A program made the translations under genes and the position numbers. The notes beneath the pieces are model-generated. The model saw only the letters and a program-made list of their open reading frames with translations. It was not told the origin of the DNA and made no database searches. Positions 1 to 12,350 of a stretch of 64,000 bases of DNA are shown here, piece by piece. The DNA lies in assembly GCA_003415625.1 (NCBI GenBank), contig PYIU01000006.1:682001-746000 (forward strand), in the 5' to 3' direction. Positions within the stretch are counted from its first letter, which is position 1; the number at the start of each line of letters is the position of its first letter. This stretch comes from Aquanectria penicillioides. Lineage: Eukaryota > Ascomycota > Sordariomycetes > Hypocreales > Nectriaceae.

Positions 1-3000
1 AGTCTCTTTTACTTTCTATAATCTATATAATAAAGCAATCTATCTTCTATTAGCTTCTATAAGTAAAATAGGTTTATATACTGCTTTTTCTATAGGTTTT
101 AAGCATTATTCTATTAAATCCTTTAGATATAGATATAGATTCTATTAAGTTTTAGGTCCTTACTATATCCCTTAAGCATTTCTTTATAGAATTTAAGTAA
201 TATTGCAATTTTAATTATATTGGCTTTTGCTATATTAGCTTTAGTATTTAGCTTATTAAAATAGCTATTTATAGCTTGCTAATAAAGTGGTTTCTCTATT
301 AGTAGCCTTAAAAGAGCATTTAGAACTATATTAAGGGTTTTAGGAATATAAAATATTTTTAGATTAAATCTAAAGAGATAATTAAAGATCTTAATAAGCT
401 TTAGGTTAGCTTTATTAAAGTCTATTATATTAAGGGAAGTATATATTATAATCCCTTTTATAGCAGTATAGTCTATTATAATATTAATTAAACTGCAATT
501 AAATTAAACTATTTTCTATAGCTTTTTAATAGCTTAAGCAATTACTATTACTTTTACCTTAATGGAACTATAGCTTTATTCTATTAAAAAGGTTAACCTT
601 AAAAGAAATAGTATTAGTTTTAATTAAATAGCTAAAATATTCTTGCCTAAAATACTAATTCTATTTTAATCCTTATAGAGCTAAAAGATATATAATTTAA
701 ATCCATTTTTATATACATTTAGCTTAAAAAATAAAAGCTTTACTAAATTATAATAATAAAAAAGGAATTGCATTCTTAAAAAGGTTTTTAAGTTCTAAAA
801 TGCTTTTAATTTTTTTTCTATTAATTTAAATATTTAAATTATTACTTTTTTTTTTTAAGTTAGTTTTAATAGCCTAATTAAAATTAATTATTGCTTTTTA
901 GCTTACTGCAATATTGCTATTTTTTATATCTATAGAGGTTGGATTTAAATATTATACTATAAAATCCCTTACTATAGGTATCCTATTATTTTAATAAAGG
1001 TTTTAAGCGCCAATAGATTCTTTAGAAAGGTTATTTTTGCAAATGCCTTTAATTTATTACTTATCTTATAGATTTCTTTACTATTAATAATAAAACTTAA
1101 TAGCTATACTATAAGGTATTTAAAGAAGGATTTCTTTATTGCAATTTATAGCTTATTATTTTATATTAACCTTAAAATAATTTTTAAGTGCTTTAAATAG
1201 TTATTTAAAGTATTAGAAAAGATAATTATATTATTAATATAGGCTTATATAAAGTGTTTATATTCCCTAAAAAGTTAGTCTATAAACCTCTATATAAATG
1301 CTAGTGCATTTTTAAATCCTATTAATATAATATTAAAAACCTTAAGTCCTTTATTAAATATAATAACTATATAATTTCTATAGGTACTTAAAATAGGCAG
1401 CTAGTAAAAAAACCCTAATCTATCTATTATAAAGTAAAATTTTTTATCTTTTATATTAGCTATAATATTAAATTAATTAAGTAAAGAATAGGCATTAAGT
1501 ATAGCTAGTTAATTAAGCAGTTATAAATTAACTATAACTCTTTTTTTCCTTTTGCTATTTATTACCCTTTAAACAATAAAAGTAAGGCATACTATTAGGG
1601 CCGATTAGTCTATTAATTCTATTTTGCCTTTTGCTTATAGCTTATTGTATTTTTTATTTAATAAGGCGCAATCTTTAGTGCTTAATAGGTATTTCTTAAT
1701 TGTATATTTTTAGTTCTGCTATCTATCTATTAAATCTATTTATATCTTTATTTCCTTAAGCATAAGGATAATCCCTTTATCCCTATAAATATTATATCTA
1801 TCTATTATATTATAGATCCTTTTTACTGCTATTTAATTTAAATAGGCTATATATACTTTATATTTATTCTTAATATTAAGGATATCTTTAGGTTTAAAAA
1901 TCCTATAGCTTAAAGTATTAATATTAACTTTAAATAAATTGAATTTTTTATTTTCTTTTAATAGATTATTCTCTTTTATAATAGCTAAAAATCCTTTTAT
2001 AGAGTTAAATTCCTTTTTCTATAGGCTAAAAATGCTTTTATCTATTTTAATATAATTAGCTTCCTTCTCTTTATTATAATTAGCAATTTATTTTATTTAT
2101 TATTGCTATTTTATAACTAGCTTTTTATTGCTAGTATTATAAATCTAAACTAATCTTAAGGTAGTTTTATTTACTATAGCATTAAAAATAGTACTATAAA
2201 AGGATTAAAAGTAATAGGCCTTTAGATTTCCTTAAGTATCTTTAAAGTTAAGAAAGTCCTTTTAATTAGCTTAAATAAAAGCAATCTCCTTTAGTGCAAT
2301 TACTATTATACTTATATTAATTACTACTTTAGTAAAGTTCTTTTAATATATTTAAAATACTTTTGCCCTAAAGATTATATTATAGGCTAAGCGGAATATA
2401 ATATTAAAGTTAATAAAATTAATTTTAGCTCTATACTTAAATAGAAAGTTTATTTCTATTAGTATCTTAAGTTTTAATTATTCTATAATATTTGCAATTA
2501 TTATAAAATATATAGATATTTCTTTATTTTTAGTAATTTTAAATATATAAAAGTTAAAAGTAATTAATTTTAGGATTTTTATATTAATGCTAACTTTATT
2601 TACTTTCTTTAAGGCTTATTGCTTTTATACTACTTTTATTATATAGGCTTTTAATTATTCTTTATTAATTAAAACTATTAAAGTTTTAATATTAATATAA
2701 ATATTATAGGAATTGCTTTTATTATTAAACTTAATTAATAGCTTAAAGTAAGTATTTACTTTTTTTTCTAAATATTAATAAAAGTTAGGCCTATTTATAG
2801 CTTTAATAATTTAGTCTATTTTTAATATAAAGTTTATATCTTTTATTCTTTTTTTATTTATATAATAGACTTTTATAAAAGCTAAATTATTTTTATTTTT
2901 TTTAATAAAAAAACCTTTTAATAATTTATTAAAATTATCCCTTTTTTCTATTAGTATATATTTACTATTTAATAGTTCTTAATATCTTTAATAGAATTCT

Positions 3001-5110
3001 TTATTATTATAATATAGCTAAACCTTTAAGAGATTGGCTTTATTATTTAAGGCTCCCTTTTAATATTAATATTAATTAAATCTTTATAGAGGCAGTTAAT
3101 TCCTACTATTTTACTTTTAAATAAATATATATATATTATAGTTATTATTTCTTTATTATTTATGCAATTAATTATTCTATTAAGGTTTTATCTTTTATTA
3201 ATCCATTTTAGGCTTCTTTAGGGTTAAGTTCCTATATTAAATTTCTTAATTACTAAAGCGCTTTAAAGGTATAATTTAATATTATCTATTAAAATAGTTT
3301 CCTTTATTTTAGTATTTTTAATATACTTTTTTATTTTTAATTGCATTATTAAATCTATTGCTTTTATTAGCAATAAATGCCTTCTTTATGCTAGATCTAT
3401 TAATTCCTTAAAGTATAGCTTAAAGCTTATCTTTAAGCTAATATTACTTTTTATTAATTGCCCTTAAGAATAAAGATTTTATATTTTATACTATTAGTGC
3501 TAAATAAAGCACTTTTAGCTTTAAATCTAGCCTTATATAAACTGCAAAAAGAAGCTAAATATTAGCTATATAGCTAAAAGCCTGCTTTTTTATAAAGACT
3601 TTTATAGTAAATGCTTATATAGAAATATCTTTTATAATATTAGTTTTAATATATTTAGCTAATTTTAGTTACTTTATTGTATTATTTAGCTTTATTTTAA
3701 ATTCTTTATAAAAATATATATATAATATATTAATTAATTGTTTTTATAGCTCTTCCCTTTTATTTTAATTTAATTAATAATAATATTAGGTAAATATAAA
3801 TTTATAGAATAAACTCTATAGATTTATATAGATATATTCCTAAATATTAGGATTAATATTTATTTAGTAAAATCTAAATGCATTAATCTATAGTTTAATA
3901 TTACTAAAAATAATTTATTTTCTATTATAAAATATACCTTTACTATTAATATCCCCTTTTTTTACATTAAGCTAAAAGAGGCCTATATCTTAAAGTTAAA
4001 TATTACCTTTATAAAACTCTAATATAAAAGTTAATGCTTAATTAAGTGCTTTTATATTTTATTAAGGCAGTTTTAATATTATTAGTCCTAAAGGTAGTTA
4101 ATATAGAAAACTATTTATATAGCTTAATATACCTTTATTTTTATACTTTAAGTACTATAAGTTATAAGGCTAGCTTTAATTATAAATCCTTAATTTTTAA
4201 TTTTATTTAATTAATAAAGGCTCTTTAATAGATAAAATTAAAGGCCTAATATAATAATTTTAAACTATTGCTAAAATGCTTGCTTTTAGTAGCTAAACTT
4301 AAGCCTAAAATATAGAATTTATTAAGGCAGTAATAACTTTCTTTATAAATAGCATTTAATTTAATAATTTTACTCTTTTTAATTGCTAGTAAATTGCTTA
4401 TACTATTACTATTAAAGGGTTAAGTTCTATACTTTACTTAATAGTATTAAAAGATCTTAATAATTCCCCTAAACTAAAGGTTTTCTAGCTATTAATAGAA
4501 TTTATCCTTACTAGCATTAGGTTTAATAAAATTAAGGTTAATATTTAGCCTTTATTTAATAAACCCTTTAATTCTTTAGGGTCTATTAGATCCCCCTTCT
4601 TTTATTAAAATAGATCTTATAGTAGTCTTTATAAAAATAGTAGATTGTTTATTAGTTTTTTCTCTTTTTTTATTAAAAGTCTTTAATTAAAGGTATTAAA
4701 GGTTATTGCCTTTTTTTTAATAGATCCTTTTTAATTAGCTATAGATTCTTAATTGCAATTAAAGTCCTTTAAAAAGCTTAAGTATTATGCCTTTAAATGC
4801 TTTTTTAGTATTAATTCTATTATTTTAGCATTTAAGATAATGCTTTTAATTGTTTTTTAAGTAAATATAACTATATATTAGTTAATAATATTTTAGTAAA
4901 TAGAAAAAGCTTTTTTTAAGGCTAATTAATATTTTATAGTTTGCTATTATTATTATATATTTAATAAAATAGATCCTTTAATTTATTAAAAATAAAAGAA
5001 TCTATTAAAATAATTCCTTTTATAGTATAAATTAGATTTTATAGTAAGAAGGTTTAGAACCTTTAGATTATAGCTAGATCTACTAATTATAGCTTATTAA
5101 TTGCAGTTTA
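1..5110 (-). mobile_element. Left arm of giant inverted repeat: decayed Ty3/gypsy element
   Basis: This arm is the reverse complement of about 5,590-10,700. Paired positions add to about 10,700 both at the outer end (the first bases of the window match the complement of bases ending at 10,699) and at the inner end (around 5,040-5,105 against 5,595-5,660), so few net indels separate the arms. The gypsy reverse-transcriptase box, read on the minus strand as Y-I-N-N-I-I-I-F, lies near 1,210-1,245, mirroring the one at about 9,466. The arm continues beyond the left edge, so the full repeat is longer than 5.1 kb. The two arms differ by scattered transitions. The inner boundary at about 5,110 coincides with the point where the right arm meets an LTR-like unit. 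Confidence 0.88.
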
Positions 5111-5589
5111 GTTTTAAAAGAGAAAGAATTTCTTTTTAAATTAGCTAATTTTATTTATTTAGCTCTTACTATTAATTCTAGTAGTTTTATTAGTATTTCT
5201 ATTATCTCTTTATAAATTATTAACTTTTAGATAGTTAATAGAGACTGCAGCTATATAATAGAAAGAAGCAATTACTACTATTTATTATAGTTTATTTATT
5301 CTATTATAAATAGTATTAAAAGTAATAGTCTTAATAATAGAACTATTATACTATTTATCTTACAATTATACTAAAAGGCATATATATAGGCTCTATAGTT
5401 ATATTAGAATTAATAGCTTAACTATAGGTAATAATTAATTATATATTAAACTTTACTTAACTTATATTTTAAGACTACTATAATAATAGGTCCTAAGGTA
5501 TAAATGTATTTATAGATTGTTAACCTTTACTTAAGAGATATAAAGGCTAACTATTTAAGAGTACTATCTATTATATAATCTATATATAT
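5111..5589. other. Spacer between the inverted-repeat arms
   Basis: The two arms do not meet in a perfect palindrome. About 480 bp separate them: roughly 180 bp of AT-rich sequence (5,111-5,288) for which I found no second copy, followed by a 300-bp LTR-like unit (5,289-5,590). The LTR-like unit lies only on the right-arm side, so the left arm appears to lack the LTR that should precede its internal region. Confidence 0.75.
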
Positions 5590-5590
5590 A
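5289..5590 (+). repeat. LTR-like unit, about 300 bp (copy 1)
   Basis: This segment recurs in reverse complement at 15,022-15,323 with only scattered transitions. It stands immediately before the internal region of the right-arm gypsy element, where a 5' LTR would be expected. The two copies lose similarity at both ends at the same points, which gives a length of about 300 bp. I could not define terminal TG..CA bases because of the mutation load, and I found no same-orientation partner at the far end of the element. Confidence 0.75.
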
Positions 5591-8500
5591 ATAAAACTGT
5601 AATTAATAAGCTGCAATTAGTAAATCTAGCTATAATCTAAAGGTTTTAGACCTTCTTACTATAAAATCTAATTTATACTATAAAAGGAGTTATTTTAATA
5701 GATTCTTTTATTTTTAATAAATTAAAGGATTTATTCTATTAAATATATAATAATAATAGCAAACTATAAAATATTAGTTAGCCTTAAGAAAAAGCTTTTT
5801 CTATTTATTAAAATATTATTAATTAATATATAGTTATATTTATTTAAAAAATAATTAAAAGTATTATTTTAAATACTAAAATAGTAAAATTAATGCTAAA
5901 GGAATGCTTAAAGGTATAATACTTAAGCTCCTTAAAGGACTTTAATTGCAATTAAGAATTTATAGTTAGTTAAAAAGGATCTATTAGGAAAAAGGCAATA
6001 ACCTTTAATACCTTTAATTAAAGACTTTTAATAAAGAAAAAAAAGGAATTAATAGATAATTTACTATTTCTATAAAAACTATTATAGAATTTATTTTAAT
6101 AAAAAAAAGGGATTTAATAGACCCTAAAGAATTAAAGGGTTTATTAAATAAAGGCTAAATATTAACCTTAATTTTATTAAACTTAATGCTAATAAAGATA
6201 AATCCTATTAATAGCTAGAAAACCTTTAGTTTAGGGGGATTATTAAGATCTTTTAATACTATTAAGTAAAGTATAGAATTTAACCCTTTAGTAGCAATAA
6301 TATAAGCAATCTATTAGCAATTAAAAAGAATAAAACTATTAAATTAGGCACTATTTATAAAGAAAGTTATTATTACTTTAATAAATTCTATATTTTAGGC
6401 TAAAGTTTAGCTACTAAAGGTAAGTACTTTAGCAATAATTTAGGATTATTATATTAAGCCTTTAGTTTTGCCTATTAAAAAGCCTTTATTAATTAAATAG
6501 GGTTAAAAATTAAAGATTTATAACTAAAGCTAGCCTTATAACTTATAGTACTTAAGGTATAAAAATAAAGGTATATTAAGCTATATAAATAGTTTTTTAT
6601 ATTAATTACCTTTAGGACTAATAATATTAAAACTGCTCTAATAGAATATAAAAGCGCTTAATTAAGTATTAACTTTTGCATTAAAGTTTTATAAAAATAA
6701 TATTTAACTTTAAGATATAGGCCTTTTTTAGCTTAATATAAAAGAAGGGAATACTAATAGTAAAGGTATATTTTATAATAAAAAATAGATTATTTTTAGT
6801 AATATTAAATTATAAATTAATATATTTAAATCTTATTAAATAAATGCTAATTTTAATACTTAAAAATATATCTATATAAATTTATAGAGTTTATTTTATA
6901 GATTTATATTTATTTAATATTACTATTAATTAAATTAAAATAAAAAAAAAGAGCTATAAAAACAATTAATTAATATACTATATATATACCTTTATAAAGA
7001 ATTTAAAATAAAGCTAAATAATACAATAAAGTGGCTAAAATTAGCTAAATATACTAAAACTAATATTATAAAAGATATTTTTATATAAATATTTACTATA
7101 AAGGTTTTTATAAAAGAGTAGGCTTTTAGCTATATAGCTAATATTTAGCTCCTTTTTGCAGTTTATATAAAGCTAGATTTAAAGCTAAAAGTGCTTTATT
7201 TAGCACTAATAGTATAGAATATAAGATCCTTATTCTTAAAGGCAATTAATAAAAAGCAATATTAACTTAAAGATAAGCTTTAAGCTATACTTTAAGGAAT
7301 TAATAGATTTAATATAAAGAAGGCATTTATTACTAATAAAAGTAATAAATTTAATAATATAATTAAAAATAAAGAAGTGCATTAAGGATACTAAAGTAAG
7401 GGAAACTATTTTAATAGATAATATTAAATTATATCTTTAAAGCACTTTAATAACTAAAAAACTTAATATAGGAACTTAACCTTAAAGAAGCCTAAAATAA
7501 ATTAATAAAAGATAAAACCTTAATAGAATAATTAATTATATAAATAATAAAGAAATAATAACTATAATATATATATATTTATTTAAAAGTAAAATAATAG
7601 GAATTAACTGCCTTTATAAAGATTTAATTAATATTAATATTAAAAGGAAGCCTTAAATAATAAAGCCAATTTCTTAAAGGTTTAGCTATATTATAATAAT
7701 AAAGGATTCTATTAAAGATATTAAGAACTATTAAATAGTAAATATATATTAATAAAAGAAAAGAATAATTTTAATAAATTATTAAAAGGTTTTTTTACTA
7801 AAAAAAATAAAAATAATTTAGCTTTTATAAAAGTCTATTATATAAATAAAAAAAAAAAAAATGCAAACTTTATATTAAAAATAAGCTAAATTATTAAAGC
7901 TATAAATAGGCCTAACTTTTATTAATATTTAAAAAAGAAAGTAAATACTTACCTTAAGCTATTAATTAAATTTAATAATAAAAGCAATTTCTATAATATT
8001 TATATTAATATTAAAACTTTAATAGTTTTAGTTAATAAAAAATAATTAAAAGCCTATATAATAAAAGTAGTATAAAAGCAATAAGCCTTAAAAAGAGTAA
8101 ATAAAGTTAGTATTAATATAAAAATCCTAAAATTAGCTACTTTTAACTTTTATATACTTAAAATTGCTAAAAATAAAAAAGTATTTATATATTTTATAGT
8201 AACTATAAATATTATAAAACAATTAGGACCTAAAATATTAATAGAAATAAACTTTTTATTTAAGTATAAAGCTAAGATTAATTTTATTAACTTTAGTATT
8301 ATATTTTGCTTAGCCTATAATATAATCTTTAGGGCAAAAGTATTTTAAATATATTAAAAGAACTTTATTAAGGCAGTAATTAGCATAAATATAATAGTAA
8401 TTGCACTAAAGAAGATTGCTTTTATTTAAGCTAATTAAAAGGATCTTTTTAACTTTAGAAATGCCTAAAGAAATCTAAAGGCCTATTACTTTTAATTTTT

Positions 8501-9149
8501 TTATAGTACTATTTTTAATGCTATAATAAATAAAACTACTTTAAGATTAATTTAAATTTATAATACTAGCAATAAAAAGCTAATTATAAAATAGTAATAA
8601 TAGATAGAATAAATTGCTAATTATAATAGAAAGAAAAAAGCTAATTATATTAAAATAAATAAAAGTATCTTTAGCCTATAGGGAAAGAAATTTAACTCTA
8701 TAGAAGGATTTCTAGCTATTGCAAAAAGGAATAATCTATTAAAAGAAAATAAAGAATTTAATCTATTTAAGGTTAATACTAGCACTTTAAGCTATAGGAT
8801 TTTTAAACCTAAAGATATCCTTAATATTAAGAATAAATATAGAGTATATATAGCCTATTTAAATTAGGCAGTAATAAAAAGGATTTGCAATACAATAAAT
8901 AAATACAATATTTATAGGGATAGAGGGATTATTTTTATACCTAAAGAAATAAAAATGCAAATAGATCTAATAGATAGATAGTAAAACTAAAAATATATAG
9001 TTAGAAAATATCTATTAGGCACTAAAGACTATACTTTATTAAATAAAAAATACAATAAGCTATAAGCAAAAGGCAAAATAAAACTAATAGATTAATTAGC
9101 CCTAATAGTATGCCTTACTTTTATTATTTAAAGGGTAGTAAATAGTAAA

Positions 9150-9740
9150 AAGAAAGGGAGAATTATAATTAATTTATAACTATTTAATTAATTAGCTATA
9201 CCTAATGCCTACTTTTTATTTAATTAATTTAATATTATAGCTAATATAAAGGGCAAGAAATTTTACTTTATAATAGATAGATTAAGGTTTTTTTACTAGC
9301 TGCCTATTTTAAGTGCCTATAGAAACTATATAGTTATTATATTTAATAAAGAACTTAAGGTTTTTAATATTATATTAATAGGATTTAAAAATGCATTAGC
9401 ATTTATATAAAGGTTTATAAACTAACTTTTTAAGGAATATAAATACTTTATATAAACCTATATTAATAATATAATTATTTTTTTTAATACTTTAGATAAT
9501 TATTTAAAGCACTTAAAAATTATTTTAAAGTTAATATAGAATAATAGGCTATAAATTATAATAAAGAAATCCTTCTTTAAATACCTTATAGTATAGCTAT
9601 TAGGTTTTATTATTAATAGTAAAGGAATTTATAAAATAAGCAATAGATTAAAGGCATTTATAAAAATAACCTTTCTAAAGAATCTATTAACACTTAAAAC
9701 CTTTATTAAAATAGTAGAATATCTATAGTAAGGGATTCTA
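9150..9740 (+). pseudogene. Gypsy reverse transcriptase, inactivated
   Basis: The conserved palm motif reads Y-I-N-N-I-I-I-F near 9,466; the two Asn codons (AAT) stand for the catalytic Asp pair (GAT) of the YIDD box. Before it the frame reads R-F-I-N-x-L-F-K-E-Y, matching the gypsy segment that precedes the box. After it come the D-N-Y-L-K-H-L-K-I-I-L spacer, the L-G-F-I-I-N-S-K-G-I segment and a F-I-K-I-V-E-Y-L segment typical of fungal gypsy elements. Loss of both Asp residues plus many internal stops rules out activity. The mirror copy lies at about 960-1,550 on the minus strand. Confidence 0.85.
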
Positions 9741-10749
9741 TAGTATAATATTTAAATTTAATCTCTATAGATATAAAAAATAGCAATATTGCAGTAGGCT
9801 AAAGAGTAGTAATTAATTTTAATTAAGCTATTAAAATTAGCTTAAAGAAAAAAAGCAATAATTTAAATATTTAAATTAATAGAAAAAGAATTAAAAGTAT
9901 TTTAAGACTTAAAAACCTTTTTAGAAATGCAGTTCTTTCTTTATTATTATAATTTAATAAAGCCTTTATTTTTTAAGCTAAATATATATAAAAATGGATT
10001 TAAATTATATATCTTTTAGCTCTATAGAGACTAAAATAGAATTAGCATTTTAAATAAGAATATTTTAGCTATTTAATTAAAACTAATACTATTTCTTTTA
10101 AGGTTAACCTCCTTAATAGAATAGAGCTATAGTTCTATTAAGGTAGAAATAATAGTAATTGCTTAAGCTATTAAAAAGCTATAGAAAATAGTTTAATTTA
10201 ACTATAGTTTAATTAATATTATAATAGATTATACTACTATAAAAGGGATTATAATGCATACTTCTCTTAATATAATAGACCTTAATAAAGCTAATCTAAA
10301 GCTTATTAAAATCTTTAATTATTTCTTTAGATTTAATTTAAAAATATTTTATATTCCTAAAACCCTTAATATAGTTTTAAATACTCTTTTAAGGCTATTA
10401 ATAGAGGAACTACTCTATTAATAAGCTATAAATAGCTATTTTAATAAGCTAAATACTAAAACTAATATAGTAAAAGTTAATGCAATTAAAATTGCAATAT
10501 TATTTAAATTCTATAAGGAAATGCTTAAAGAATATAGTAAAAACTTAAAACTTAATAGGATCTATACCTATATTTAAGGGATTTAATAGAATAATGCTTA
10601 AAACCTATAGAAGAAATAGTATATAAATTTATTCTACTTATAGAAACTAATAGAAAATAGATTGCTTTATTATATAGATTATAAAGGGCAAAAGAGACTT
10701 TATATTCTTAAGCTAATAGTTAAAACTATTCTTATAACTATTTATAATA

Positions 10750-11250
10750 ACTTATAGTATACTAAAATCTTTAAGATTTTATATAAATTAAGCTATATCT
10801 ATTTCTATAGAATAAATAAAATAGTAAAAAAGTTTATTATATATTACTTAATATATAAAAAGAATTTAATAGATAAAAGACTATTAATAGGCAAACTAAA
10901 GTTAATTCCTATAGTTTTATAACTATTTTATACTATTGCATTAAACTTTATAACTAACCTTCTTAAAGTTATATCTATAGGTATAATATAGGCAATTTTA
11001 AATTATAATAAGCTAGATTAACTATACTTAATAAACTATTTATTTTTAAAGAAAACTATTTTTATATTAAGGCATTTAATATATATTATATAGAATTAGG
11101 CATTTATTTTATTAAGGGTATTGCTTTTATATAATTAAAGAATATTTATATATATTTTTAGTAATTAAAACCTAAAGTTTATAAGTAGTATATAAAAAGC
11201 TATATTAGCCTTTCTTAATATAAGGGTTTTTATATTTACTATATATTATT
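10750..11250 (+). pseudogene. Gypsy integrase core, inactivated
   Basis: The frame around 10,800-11,000 reads like the zinc-binding linker and start of the integrase core: a Y-Y-L-I-Y-K-K-N segment in place of the metal-binding Cys region, then G-K-L-K-L-I-P-I-V, then A-L-N-F-I-T-N-L-L, which matches the x-x-D-F-I-x-x-L-P segment carrying the first catalytic Asp, here Asn. Multiple stops interrupt it. The left-arm partner of this part lies outside the window. Confidence 0.7.
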
Positions 11251-12350
11251 TTTAAATTAATAATATATTTAAAAGAAAGAATTAAATAATAGAAATTGCA
11301 ATATAGTATTATATTACTATAAAGCTAAATATACTTTAAATATAAGCACTTTTAGCAATTTAATATAACCTAAATAATATAATTGCTTTAGCTATAAGTT
11401 ACTTACTAAATAAACTACTATATAGTTTTAAACTAAAAATAATTATTAAATTTACTACTAAAAGTAAAATTACTAATTAAAAAGCTAATAGAATTGCATT
11501 AAAGGTTTTATATAAATTATACTTATAAAAAGCGCAACTTTTAATAGATATAATAGCTATACTATTAAAAATCTAATATAATTAATATTATTAATTAATT
11601 AAAATTAATAAAGAAAATATTATTTACCTATAGCTATATAAAAAATACTATTTATTAAGGAAACTAAAGTATAAATAGTCTTTTACTAAAGCTAAACCCT
11701 ATAAAGTAATCTATAAGATCTATAGTTAAGCTATTAAACTTAACTTTTTTTTATATTAATAAGTGCATTTAATAGTCTCTATTGCCTAAATATAGAAACT
11801 AAAGTAAGGGGATAACCCTTTTAATTATATATTGCTATTATTGCTAGCTATTAAAATCAATAGAGATAAAGCAATAGGCTAATAGAAAGTAAATAGAATT
11901 ATTTAATAGAAGATCTAATAGTATAAATAGAGGTTAATGCATTACTTTTTATTGCAATAAAAAGAATATATTATTAAAGATAATAAATAGATAAATAAAA
12001 TTAAATTAAAGGAGAATACTTTTAACTTTATTAATAAATACTTAATTGCTAATTCTATACTATAGGAAAAAGAATATAAAAAAAAAGATTAAAAATTGCT
12101 ATAAAGTATAGTAAATTTAATATTTAAATAGCTAAAAGCTATTTATTAACTTTTATTATTATAAGAAAATTCTCTTTTATATATTTGCTATTTAATTTAA
12201 AAGGATTTAGCATAAAGGTAGCTAAATTCTATAAAAAAGGGGATATTTAAAATAGATTAATAGTAATTTATAATTAGCTTATTTAATATATAATTAAGGT
12301 AATTAAGTAAAGTAAATAATTAGGCGCCTATATAGCATAAAGGTAATTAC

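Larger units (their letters stand above)
5590..12350 (+). mobile_element. Right arm: decayed Ty3/gypsy LTR retrotransposon internal region
   Basis: Read on the + strand, treating TAA/TAG as mutated Gln and Arg/Trp codons, this is a gypsy polyprotein in the usual order: a long N-terminal gag/protease zone (about 5,900-8,900), reverse transcriptase (about 9,150-9,740), RNase H (about 9,880-10,560) and integrase (about 10,750-11,250). At 12,234-12,245 there is a purine run followed by GGGGATA that resembles a polypurine tract, where a 3' LTR would start; no copy of the 5,289-5,590 unit follows it. Positions 5,590-10,700 form the right arm of the inverted repeat. The remaining part to 12,350 must pair with sequence left of the window if the repeat continues. 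Confidence 0.85.
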
